Positions 1 through 4,588 are shown, numbered from the stretch's first letter. The stretch is 5,181 bases of DNA from PVC group bacterium (GCA_003567575.1 PWZG01000471.1:1-5181), one strand, 5' to 3'. The notes: generated by a model from the letters alone, not told the origin. Program-made: numbers and translations.

Positions 1-70
1 GATGCAGTCGCGACGCGCCGCCGTCTCCAGATGTTGGCTGTTGTATGCAGAATTGCAATGGTTTACGAGA

Positions 71-116
71 GTTCTCTCAGGCACCCGACACCCGACACCC
101 GCTTCGCGTTCTCTCA
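71..116. repeat. CACCCGA heptamer array bracketed by 9-bp direct repeats
   Basis: Positions 82-101 are nearly three tandem copies of the heptamer CACCCGA. The array is bracketed by identical 9-mers GTTCTCTCA at 71-79 and 108-116, with a third copy of the 9-mer at 304-312. The bracketing could be a duplication made on insertion, or simply another member of the repeat vocabulary of this region. The same heptamer recurs at 455-502. Confidence 0.7.
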
Positions 117-120
117 ACCG

Positions 121-199
121 AGACAAAGGCAAAGATTAGGGTAAAGACGAGGGGCCGATGGATGCCTCTTTGTCTTTGCCGTAATCTTTACCCTAATCT
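121..199. repeat. Imperfect long inverted repeat built on 12-bp units
   Basis: AGATTAGGGTAAAGA (133-147) is perfectly complementary to TCTTTACCCTAATCT (185-199). Flanking blocks also have complements in the other arm: AGACAAAG 121-128 with 168-175, and GGCAAAGA 128-135 with 173-180. The right arm reads as two consecutive 12-mers, CTTTGCCGTAAT and CTTTACCCTAAT, so the arms can pair in more than one register. A transcript could fold into a large hairpin with a GC-rich loop around 150-166. There is no T-run after it, so it is not an ordinary terminator. Confidence 0.75.
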
Positions 200-328
200 G
201 CATGGGAAGCAAGGGGGCTCGTCCAGCAGAGAATAGTGGCTGGCGCGAACTGCAGAACGCCAACGACTCCGCAAAGCAACCGCATGAACAGTAAGATATA
301 AAGGTTCTCTCAAACGAGTGGCGCCTCG

Positions 329-355
329 TGATTTCGCGGCGAAATCAGATTTTTC
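329..355 (+). terminator. Terminator-like hairpin with T-run
   Basis: TGATTTCGC (329-337) and GCGAAATCA (339-347) are perfect complements around a single base. With a realistic loop this leaves about seven pairs, followed directly by GATTTTT (348-354). This is the layout of a weak intrinsic terminator for rightward transcription. No rightward gene is visible upstream in the window, so it would serve a gene lying left of position 1, or it is just part of the repeat block. Confidence 0.35.
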
Positions 356-374
356 AGGGAAGAAAGAACGGATA

Positions 375-450
375 ACGATTACGGGCGACGATTACGGTGG
401 ACGAATGAACTCTGCCGTCGTCCGTAATCGTCGCCCGTAGTCGTCCACCG
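375..450. repeat. Long inverted repeat built on 13-bp units
   Basis: TACGGGCGACGATTAC (380-395) is perfectly complementary to GTAATCGTCGCCCGTA (424-439), and the pairing extends imperfectly to about 375-404 and 418-444. Read on the minus strand, the left arm is two successive 13-mers, CGTCCACCGTAAT and CGTCGCCCGTAAT. These resemble the 12-mers of the inverted repeat at 121-199 (shared pattern C-[GT]-T ... CC-[CG]-TAAT). The loop is about 28 bases. It is followed by heptamer array DNA rather than a T-run. Confidence 0.75.
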
Positions 451-454
451 ATTT

Positions 455-502
455 CGACACCCGACACCCGACACCCGACACTGTCCCCCGACGCCCGACA
501 CC
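455..502. repeat. Degenerate CACCCGA heptamer array
   Basis: From 455 to 481 the heptamer ACACCCG repeats almost perfectly. From 482 to 502 it continues in decayed form (TGTCCCCCGACGCCCGACACC). The unit and strand are the same as in the short array at 82-101. The array starts within a few bases of the right arm of the inverted repeat at 375-450. Confidence 0.8.
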
Positions 503-545
503 TGTTCATGCGTGCGCCCTCTGATTTTTTCAGTGGTTCCGAACG

Positions 546-989
546 CTAAATCGATGCTTCACTGATCCAGTTGCCGTGGACGTTGCAGTTTTCAACCGCT
601 GTTATCAGGCCGGATTGCGCGTTCAAATGCCAGCCTGCGGCGGCATGACATTTTTCCGGCGACAACCAAGTGCGCGATAGAAACACGTGATCCAGGTAAA
701 GATCGATATAGCGGATGTAATGTTCCTTGGTCATGACGTGGGGTATCTCGCCCACCTTGACGTGAACATCGGTGCAACCGCTATCCGGTAGTAAACCGCA
801 GTTCTTGACGACCACGATGACCGGGACATGCTTCTTTTCGCTGTCGTTCAACGCGGTAGCGTCAGCCGGTTGCTTGATCGCCGCTGCATTTTCGCTGAAT
901 GCCGATGCCGGCGAACGGCAAACCATGCATTTCTCCGGCGCTTTATCGAATTCAATGTGGCCGCAGACTTTGCATTCGAATATTTTCAT
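546..989 (-). CDS. Superoxide reductase (desulfoferrodoxin family) with N-terminal rubredoxin-like zinc-ribbon
   Basis: This 147-residue protein should reduce superoxide to hydrogen peroxide in the cytoplasm without making oxygen, the usual strategy of anaerobes. Residues 1-31 form a short rubredoxin/rubrerythrin-type knuckle with Cys6-x-x-Cys9 and Cys21-x-x-Cys24. Residues 50-147 are the catalytic beta-sandwich. All five expected ligands of the pentacoordinate iron are visible: His54 in KKHVP, His84 in EIPH, His90 in KEHY, and Cys135 and His138 in CNVHG. In classical family members the residue two before the first ligand His is Glu (EKHVP); here it is Lys52, while the catalytically important Lys just before the His is kept as Lys53. 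The ATG lies three bases after the ferredoxin stop. Its ribosome site GAGG overlaps the ferredoxin stop region (998-1001), so the genes are one operon. Ferredoxin or a rubredoxin is a plausible electron donor (inference). Confidence 0.93.
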   Translation of the reverse strand: MKIFECKVCGHIEFDKAPEKCMVCRSPASAFSENAAAIKQPADATALNDSEKKHVPVIVVVKNCGLLPDSGCTDVHVKVGEIPHVMTKEHYIRYIDLYLDHVFLSRTWLSPEKCHAAAGWHLNAQSGLITAVENCNVHGNWISEASI

Positions 990-992
990 AAA

Positions 993-1181
993 TTAATCCT
1001 CAATGCTGATGGCTTCAACCGGACAACCTTCGGCGGCTTCCTGACAACTTTCCTCGGCATCCGCGGGAACTGTGTCGCCCAGCACTTTGGCCACATCGTC
1101 TTCCATCTCAAATACTTCCGGACAGGTTTCGGCGCACAGACCGCATCCCGTACAGGTGTCCTCGTCGACAATTGCTTTCAT
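993..1181 (-). CDS. Ferredoxin, single [4Fe-4S] cluster type
   Basis: This is a 62-residue acidic electron carrier of the short Thermotoga/Desulfovibrio type. The motif C10-x-x-C13-x-x-C16 plus C53-P gives the four cluster ligands. C20 and C46 sit where related one-cluster ferredoxins carry a disulfide left over from a lost second cluster. The ATG at 1181 is chosen because AAAGAGGAG (core at 1188-1193) lies six bases upstream, and because homologues begin with a short beta strand just before the first Cys. An in-frame ATG ten codons upstream (1211) would place the ribosome site inside the gene. It is the first gene of the operon, three bases from the superoxide reductase start, with a promoter at 1271-1299. 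Likely partners are oxidoreductases, possibly including the neighbouring reductase; this is inferred from position only. Confidence 0.95.
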   Translation of the reverse strand: MKAIVDEDTCTGCGLCAETCPEVFEMEDDVAKVLGDTVPADAEESCQEAAEGCPVEAISIED

Positions 1182-1187
1182 GGTTAT

Positions 1188-1193
1188 CTCCTC
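1188..1193 (-). promoter_or_regulatory. Ribosome binding site fixing the ferredoxin start
   Basis: Read on the minus strand the site is GAGGAG, six bases before ATG at 1181. This is strong and well spaced. It rules in the short 62-residue ferredoxin and argues against the in-frame ATG at 1211. Confidence 0.85.
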
Positions 1194-1242
1194 TTTGGTT
1201 TTGTCCGCCAAACGTATTCCGCCACCCGACGGTATACTCTTG

Positions 1243-1270
1243 GCAGCCGTGAAATCGGTATAACGGCTGC
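1243..1270 (-). promoter_or_regulatory. Inverted repeat next to ferredoxin promoter, candidate operator or leader hairpin
   Basis: GCAGCCGT (1243-1250) and ACGGCTGC (1263-1270) are perfect complements separated by 12 bases. The repeat begins directly after the -10 box, so it spans the expected transcription start and early leader of the ferredoxin/superoxide reductase operon. It could be a repressor operator or a 5' mRNA hairpin. A CGGTATA direct repeat (1230-1236 and 1256-1262) overlaps it. No regulator family is recognised from the motif. Confidence 0.5.
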
Positions 1271-1299
1271 ACTATATCAGAAAACAAAAATGAACGCAA
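1271..1299 (-). promoter_or_regulatory. Sigma70-type promoter for ferredoxin/superoxide reductase operon
   Basis: On the minus strand, TTGCGT (1299-1294) is followed after exactly 17 bases by TATAGT (1276-1271). The -10 matches consensus at 5 of 6 positions and the -35 at 3 of 6. Expected start of transcription is near 1264, giving a leader of about 80 bases ahead of the ferredoxin ATG. Confidence 0.6.
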
Positions 1300-1391
1300 C
1301 CGCAATATCAACGCCCTGAAGTTTTGCCATAAGGGGCGGATTCAGAGATCAAGCAAACTTGGAACCGGCAGTCTGTTTTCGCAAACTTTCG

Positions 1392-1420
1392 TTGAAGCAT
1401 CGCTTACGATCTGATATGAT
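1392..1420 (+). promoter_or_regulatory. Sigma70-type extended -10 promoter for the lipid kinase gene
   Basis: TTGAAG (1392-1397), a 17-base spacer, then TATGAT (1415-1420) preceded by TGA, i.e. an extended -10 element. It is the best promoter-like sequence in the divergent intergenic region on this strand. The expected start near 1427 gives a leader of about 170 bases containing a hairpin and a small open frame. Confidence 0.65.
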
Positions 1421-1442
1421 GCCTTCCCGAGCAAGCGACCCG

Positions 1443-1482
1443 CCTTCGCCGGACCCCGCGGCGTGGCGGGGCGAAGCGAAGG
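1443..1482 (+). repeat. GC-rich leader hairpin
   Basis: CCTTCGC (1443-1449) pairs with GCGAAGG (1476-1482), and inside it CCCCGC (1454-1459) pairs with GCGGGG (1466-1471). This gives a long stem with a symmetric 4/4 internal loop (CGGA/CGAA) and a six-base loop. No T-run follows, so it is not a standard terminator. It lies in the expected 5' leader of the kinase mRNA. Its CTTCGC/GCGAAG vocabulary resembles REP-like dispersed repeats, so it may be either a repeat unit or a leader structure. Confidence 0.6.
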
Positions 1483-1504
1483 TTACCCTTGGAGAAAGAA
1501 GTTC

Positions 1505-1594
1505 ATGTTCTTAATCATCATCAAAGGACGCTCGGCTGTCGAGGGATGCCTTCTGAACGATCGCAGCCCTCTTCGATTACGCATTGGAGGCTAA
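1505..1594 (+). CDS. Possible 29-residue leader peptide upstream of lipid kinase
   Basis: ATG at 1505 opens a 29-codon frame ending in TAA at 1592-1594, six bases before the kinase ATG. A GGAG (1491-1494) lies ten bases upstream. The peptide begins with a short hydrophobic stretch (MFLIII) and then turns basic and hydrophilic, ending RLRIGG. No family is recognised. The kinase ribosome site GGAGG (1586-1590) lies inside its last codons, so translation of the two could be coupled. The RNA here can also pair CTCG/CGAG (1531-1543) or GAGGG/CCCTC (1541-1571), which exclude each other. A frame this short can arise by chance. Confidence 0.3.
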   Translation: MFLIIIKGRSAVEGCLLNDRSPLRLRIGG

Positions 1595-1600
1595 GGAATT

Positions 1601-1978
1601 ATGAGTAGACCATTCCAGTTCACTGGCCGAATCAGGAGCTTCAAGTTCGCCTTTGGCGGCATCTGGACCATGCTCAAGTCACAGCACAATGCGTGGGTCC
1701 ACGCATGTGCAACGGTTGGCGGAATAGTCGCGGGTTTCCTCTTCGGCATCTCCGCCGCAGAATGGTGTTGGCTTGTCCTGGCTATCATGGCTGTTTGGAC
1801 GGCCGAAGCATTTAACACGGCTTTCGAATTTCTGGCCGATGTTGCGTCTCCAGAGTTTCACCCGTTGGTCAAGCATTGCAAGGATGTTGCGGCGGGAGCC
1901 GTGTTGATCTCCGCTATCGGATCGGTGCTCATTGGACTGCTTGTCCTTGGGCCACATGTTCTTGAAATGATGAAATGA
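1601..1978 (+). CDS. dgkA: Diacylglycerol kinase / undecaprenol kinase (DgkA family)
   Basis: This 125-residue integral membrane kinase phosphorylates a lipid alcohol (diacylglycerol or undecaprenol) with ATP, recycling lipid for envelope synthesis. The family signature lies at residues 69-102: Glu69, Asn72, Glu76 and Asp80 in EAFNTAFEFLAD, then His87, Lys94-Asp95 and AAGAVL. The numbering closely matches the catalytic residues of E. coli DgkA. Residues 27-34 (SQHNAWVH) correspond to the N-terminal motif; a Gln stands where E. coli has a metal-binding Glu. Three hydrophobic segments are visible (about 36-52, 56-72 and 97-117), as expected for the trimeric fold. ATG at 1601 is preceded by GGAGG (1586-1590) at ten bases and AAGG (1593-1596) closer in. 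The gene is single on its strand and convergent with the PHP operon. Sequence alone does not settle which lipid is the substrate. Confidence 0.93.
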   Translation: MSRPFQFTGRIRSFKFAFGGIWTMLKSQHNAWVHACATVGGIVAGFLFGISAAEWCWLVLAIMAVWTAEAFNTAFEFLADVASPEFHPLVKHCKDVAAGAVLISAIGSVLIGLLVLGPHVLEMMK

Positions 1979-2029
1979 TCATTGCTAGCCAAACATAGCG
2001 GATTATCTTGTCCAGCGGTCCTTGTATTA

Positions 2030-2755
2030 TCACCTGTTGGCAACCCGGCGTTTACAATGAGGGAGTGCGCGGCGGACGCCCGGTATATCGAATCGGTCGC
2101 AATCGATTTCGATGTAACGGCGTCCGATATCATTCAAGTAATGTGCATCGGAAGCATAGATCAACGCCGGCGAACGGGCGGCGGCGGCGGCTAACGTTTC
2201 TTGCGGGCAGGCGGGCGTTACCTCCATGGCGTCGCAGGGTATATCCGGGATCATGCCCAACTGCGACATAAGGCTGAAACTGTTGCGGTCGATGTGCGAC
2301 GGGATGAATAATCCGCCAGCGGCTCCGACCTGTTCCGCCAGATCGGTCAAAGGCGTGTTGGTTGCGCCGCCGAGAAAAAGAGGGATCTGTTCAAGGATGT
2401 TCTCGTCGATGTCCACGACGACTTGGTCGCCCATTTTATCAGGCCGGTTGATGATGGGTGGAAGGCGGGCGTATATCGCATCGCCGAATGCGGTCGCGGT
2501 GTCGATCCGATCGAAGAAACACAGCGCATGCAATTCCTCGCTGGTCGTGACTTCGATGCCGAACAGCGCCGCCAATCCATACCGGCGGCAGGCCTCCGCG
2601 AAGGCAACCATATTGCGGGCGCAGTTGTGATCCGTTAACGCAACCGCGTTGAGACCGGCGGCACACGCGGCGCGGGTAATCGAGGCCGGCGCCATTTCCA
2701 ATCCGCCGCAGGGCGAAAGACAGGAATGAATATGTATATCTGCCCGCCATATCAT
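2030..2755 (-). CDS. PHP-domain metal-dependent phosphoesterase
   Basis: This 241-residue soluble protein belongs to the polymerase-and-histidinol-phosphatase family, whose members hydrolyse phosphoester bonds with a multi-metal centre. The complete motif set is visible in order: D6-x-H8-x-H10-S, T41-D42-H43-N, G66-I-E68, E74-L-H76, P152-S-H154, and S202-D203-A-H205. The chain spans the whole PHP domain with no extra domain, so it resembles small stand-alone PHP proteins rather than DNA polymerase subunits. The ATG at 2755 puts the first metal motif at residue 6, as is usual. The upstream ribosome site is weak (AGG about seven bases away), and the gene starts 16 bases after DRTGG protein 2 ends. 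It is last in a four-gene operon. Its substrate is unknown; context suggests a small phosphorylated or nucleotide signal, which is inference. Confidence 0.92.
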   Translation of the reverse strand: MIWRADIHIHSCLSPCGGLEMAPASITRAACAAGLNAVALTDHNCARNMVAFAEACRRYGLAALFGIEVTTSEELHALCFFDRIDTATAFGDAIYARLPPIINRPDKMGDQVVVDIDENILEQIPLFLGGATNTPLTDLAEQVGAAGGLFIPSHIDRNSFSLMSQLGMIPDIPCDAMEVTPACPQETLAAAAARSPALIYASDAHYLNDIGRRYIEIDCDRFDIPGVRRALPHCKRRVANR

Positions 2756-2771
2756 GGGCTTGCCTGTAAGG

Positions 2772-3113
2772 TCAATTGCAGTCGCCGGTCAATAACCGGT
2801 GGAGCTTCACCGTTGTATCGAACTGGTTGGCTTCCGTGCGCAACAGCATGATGCCCTCCCGTTGCGCTGCCGCAATCATGTCATCCGGGATGCGGCGTGA
2901 GTGACAGATGATAATTGCTCGTACTTCAACCAGGGCGGCAACCGCCACGGTGTTCAAGTGCGCTTGAATCGTAATCAATACCGAATCGTCGGGGGCATTG
3001 GCCATGACGTCGCTCAACAGATCGGATGTGTACCCCGCGCTGATCGGGTTGTCGGCGGCGTCCGCGCTGATGCATTGCCATCCATCAACGTTGGTTAAAT
3101 CGGAAACTTTCAT
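2772..3113 (-). CDS. DRTGG-domain protein 2
   Basis: A 113-residue protein, essentially a single DRTGG domain. DRTGG domains otherwise occur in the N-terminal half of some phosphotransacetylases and in HPr-kinase-related or CBS proteins, and probably bind a small ligand. Visible hallmarks are the glycine-tyrosine entry and S30-D-L-L-S-D-V36, the LITIQAHLNTVAVAAL stretch at 46-61, and the hydrophobic strand AIII at 66-69. It is the same length as DRTGG protein 1 (113 residues from the preferred start) and shares the SDL-x-SDV core, so the two are paralogues. ATG at 3113 has no canonical ribosome site; the nearest is AAGG about 11 bases upstream, which lies inside the heptamer element at 3115-3179. 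A shared role with the CBS-ATPase and PHP proteins is inferred from operon position. Confidence 0.85.
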   Translation of the reverse strand: MKVSDLTNVDGWQCISADAADNPISAGYTSDLLSDVMANAPDDSVLITIQAHLNTVAVAALVEVRAIIICHSRRIPDDMIAAAQREGIMLLRTEANQFDTTVKLHRLLTGDCN

Positions 3114-3114
3114 T

Positions 3115-3179
3115 TTTTATTCAACCTTGAACCGTGAACCGTGAACCTTGAACCTTGAACCGTGAACCGTGAATGCTTA
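3115..3179 (-). repeat. Heptamer element A: seven CAMGGTT units between conserved 8-bp caps
   Basis: On the minus strand this reads TAAGCATT, then seven heptamers (CACGGTT or CAAGGTT), then GAATAAAA, 65 bp in all. The second copy at 5063-5106 on the other strand has the caps TAAGCGTT and GAAGAAAA and four heptamers. Each cap differs at only one base, and the length difference is exactly three units. Element A fills nearly the whole gap between the stop codon of the CBS-ATPase gene (ends at 3180) and the start of DRTGG protein 2 (3113). The heptamers are part of the operon transcript. Confidence 0.85.
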
Positions 3180-4121
3180 TCATCTTGTTTTGTCCGTCGC
3201 GCTTCCGTTGCTGTCTTTCAGCCGGACAACCGCATGCACGCGGGTACCGCTTCCCAGTGTGGAACGGATGGAGAATTCATCGGCGACACGGCGGATATTG
3301 GTCAGGCCCATGCCGGCGCCGAATCCCAGCGATTTGATCCATTCGTTTGCCGTCGTATATCCTTCTTCAAGCGCCTGATCCACGTTGGCGATGCCCGGCC
3401 CGTCGTCGATGGCGAACAATTCGATTTTGTCGTCGTCGATCACGTACGATAAGTTGCCGCCGATAGAGTGAACAACCTGGTTTATTTCCATTTCGTAGGC
3501 CGCCACCGCCGCACACCGTATCCGTGCCGATGGAACGTTACGCTTTATCAGTATCTTCTTTATGGCCTGCGCTGCCTTGCCCGCGTTTTCGAAATCATAA
3601 CGGTTGATGCGAAAACGTTGTGATATCGGTCCTGCACTTTGCGGCGCGTGATGCGGTAACTGTTCTTCGATCTTGCGATATTCCTTTAAAAGTTCCAGCA
3701 GTAACGTTGTGCTTACGTCGCGACTGGAAAGAATGCCGACCAATTGATTGTTGTGGTTCAGTACGGGAAACCGGCCGAATTTGAATTTATCAAAATACGA
3801 AATGCCGAACGAAAGCGGCATATCCTCCTCCAGTACAACGACATTGACGGACATATGACGATCAACCGGATCGTTGATATGGCCGGCATCCAGGGCGCGG
3901 ATGATGTCATCGATACTGATAATACCGAAAAGACGACGGTTTTCAGACACAGGTACGCCGCTGATACGGCTGTCGCGCATCAGGTGTTGGACTTTGCGCA
4001 GCGAATCGGTTCGCTGTACGGTGATTACCTCGGCGGTCATCACGTCCTTGATCTTCAACTTGAACAACAAGTCGAGAACGACAAGCGGCGATTGGTCGGG
4101 ATTGACGGGCAGGGCTTTCAC
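3180..4121 (-). CDS. CBS-pair protein with C-terminal anti-sigma-type (HATPase_c) domain
   Basis: A 313-residue cytoplasmic regulator. Residues 22-140 are two CBS motifs (KIKDVMTAEVITV ... GVPV ... GIISIDDI; MSVNVVVLEED ... GRFPV ... LVGILSSRDV), which typically bind AMP, ATP or S-adenosylmethionine. Residues 141-165 are a linker with a helical start. Residues 168-302 are a GHKL ATPase of the RsbW/SpoIIAB class. It has an N-box E210-x-x-x-N214 with His218, the G1 box DDGPGI (239-244), a glycine-rich G2 lid around GFGAGMGL (266-273) and the closing GSGT (290-293). There is no transmembrane or histidine phospho-acceptor domain. The start is GTG at 4121, seven bases after the DRTGG protein 1 stop. 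It is supported by position and by the length of the lead-in to the first CBS motif, because no ATG lies in frame before residue 28. Likely function: nucleotide-sensing protein kinase or anti-sigma-like switch; its partner is not visible. Confidence 0.9.
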   Translation of the reverse strand: MKALPVNPDQSPLVVLDLLFKLKIKDVMTAEVITVQRTDSLRKVQHLMRDSRISGVPVSENRRLFGIISIDDIIRALDAGHINDPVDRHMSVNVVVLEEDMPLSFGISYFDKFKFGRFPVLNHNNQLVGILSSRDVSTTLLLELLKEYRKIEEQLPHHAPQSAGPISQRFRINRYDFENAGKAAQAIKKILIKRNVPSARIRCAAVAAYEMEINQVVHSIGGNLSYVIDDDKIELFAIDDGPGIANVDQALEEGYTTANEWIKSLGFGAGMGLTNIRRVADEFSIRSTLGSGTRVHAVVRLKDSNGSATDKTR

Positions 4122-4128
4122 AGACCAT

Positions 4129-4470
4129 TTATTCCGTGTTCATTAATCGTCCAATGCGTACACAGGCCATGAATTTGGTTAACGGCGAAAGAAGCAATGA
4201 TACATCCAGTTCTTGTGCCAGTTTCGACATCGTGGCCGGCAATGCTTTTCCGTTGACCACGATGACGGCGCGGGCGCCGACAATGTCGCCCGTGCGAATT
4301 ACCTGATCCGACGCCAGTGACGTGACAATCAGTAAATTGTGCTTGTCGACCACAAGTACATCGCTCATCAAGTCCGATGCCGTGACGTTTTCAATCGTGG
4401 TGTCGGCGAAATCGCTGCCTTCGTGAATAATCTTGCAGGACAGCGGTTCAATCAATTCGGTAAGTTTCAT
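4129..4470 (-). CDS. DRTGG-domain protein 1
   Basis: A 113-residue DRTGG-domain protein and first gene of the four-gene operon. The core S32-D-L-M-S-D-V38 aligns with SDLLSDV of DRTGG protein 2. It is followed by a hydrophobic strand (LLIVTSL), then the ARAVIVVNGKALP stretch at 67-79 equivalent to the AIII strand of its paralogue. The start at 4470 (MKLTELIEPL) is preferred because it gives the same length as the paralogue and family members begin this way. The ribosome site GGAGGA (4486-4491) is, however, 15 bases away, unusually far. An in-frame ATG at 4536 would add 22 residues (MLGKRTG...) but has no ribosome site. Such small proteins are usually encoded beside CBS-ATPase, PHP and bifurcating hydrogenase genes in anaerobes. 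The biochemical function is unproven. Confidence 0.83.
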   Translation of the reverse strand: MKLTELIEPLSCKIIHEGSDFADTTIENVTASDLMSDVLVVDKHNLLIVTSLASDQVIRTGDIVGARAVIVVNGKALPATMSKLAQELDVSLLLSPLTKFMACVRIGRLMNTE

Positions 4471-4485
4471 AAGCGTTGCGGTTAA

Positions 4486-4491
4486 TCCTCC
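4486..4491 (-). promoter_or_regulatory. Ribosome binding site with long spacing to DRTGG protein 1
   Basis: On the minus strand GGAGGA lies 15 bases before the preferred ATG at 4470. The intervening codons (TTA ACC GCA ACG CTT) contain no ATG, GTG or TTG in that frame. Either leader folding shortens the distance or the start is poorly translated. An unusual start codon is a remote alternative. Confidence 0.45.
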
Positions 4492-4556
4492 GTTTGTCGT
4501 TCTTGCTGATAGGCAACCAGTCCGTTTGCCGAGCATTTAAAACAAGTCAGGCTCGT

Positions 4557-4576
4557 GGCCGATTGGCCGATTGGCC
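4557..4576. repeat. Tandem GGCCGATT octamer in operon leader
   Basis: GGCCGATTGGCCGATTGGCC is two and a half copies of an 8-bp unit. It lies just downstream of the -10 box of the predicted DRTGG-operon promoter on the minus strand. Its position would suit a protein binding site at the transcription start. The repeated 8-bp spacing does not match a helical turn, so it may equally be simple slippage. Confidence 0.45.
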
Positions 4577-4588
4577 ATAACATCGATT

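Larger units (their letters stand above)
281..512. repeat. 11-bp inverted repeat pair enclosing 232 bp
   Basis: CGCATGAACAG at 281-291 is the exact reverse complement of CTGTTCATGCG at 502-512. Between them lie the hairpin at 329-355, the inverted repeat at 375-450 and the heptamer array at 455-502. Terminal inverted repeats of this size could mark a small non-autonomous mobile element. The match is short, no target-site duplication was seen, and the pair could be coincidental. Confidence 0.3.
1..545. other. Gene-free, repeat-rich intergenic region
   Basis: No open frame here resembles a protein family. The longest plus-strand frame (45-236) is translated largely from heptamer and inverted-repeat DNA. 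The stretch contains heptamer arrays (82-101 and 455-502), two long inverted repeats (121-199 and 375-450), three copies of the 9-mer GTTCTCTCA (71-79, 108-116, 304-312) and a terminator-like hairpin at 329-355. The first ~60 bases could be the tail of a gene that starts outside the window, but nothing in the translations supports that. The 3' end of the superoxide reductase gene abuts the region on the right. Confidence 0.7.

Noticed and set aside
45..236. Plus-strand 63-codon open frame
   Set aside because: It is translated mainly from heptamer and inverted-repeat DNA, has no ribosome site and resembles no family.
1182..1211. Ten-codon N-terminal extension of the ferredoxin
   Set aside because: The strong GAGGAG site at 1188-1193 lies inside it and serves the ATG at 1181, and homologues start at the shorter position.
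1979..2029. Terminator between the convergent lipid kinase and PHP genes
   Set aside because: No stem with a following T-run could be found on either strand in this 51-base gap.
2226..2630. 134-codon plus-strand frame opposite the PHP gene
   Set aside because: Shadow of a gene with a complete set of metal-binding motifs on the other strand.
3943..4128. Minus-strand frame from ATG at 4128, overlapping the CBS-ATPase start
   Set aside because: It is out of frame with the well-supported CBS domains and its product resembles nothing. GTG at 4121 gives the full domain.
4471..4536. 22-codon N-terminal extension of DRTGG protein 1
   Set aside because: There is no ribosome site before 4536, and the shorter form equals its paralogue in length. 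The poor spacing of the GGAGGA site leaves some doubt.
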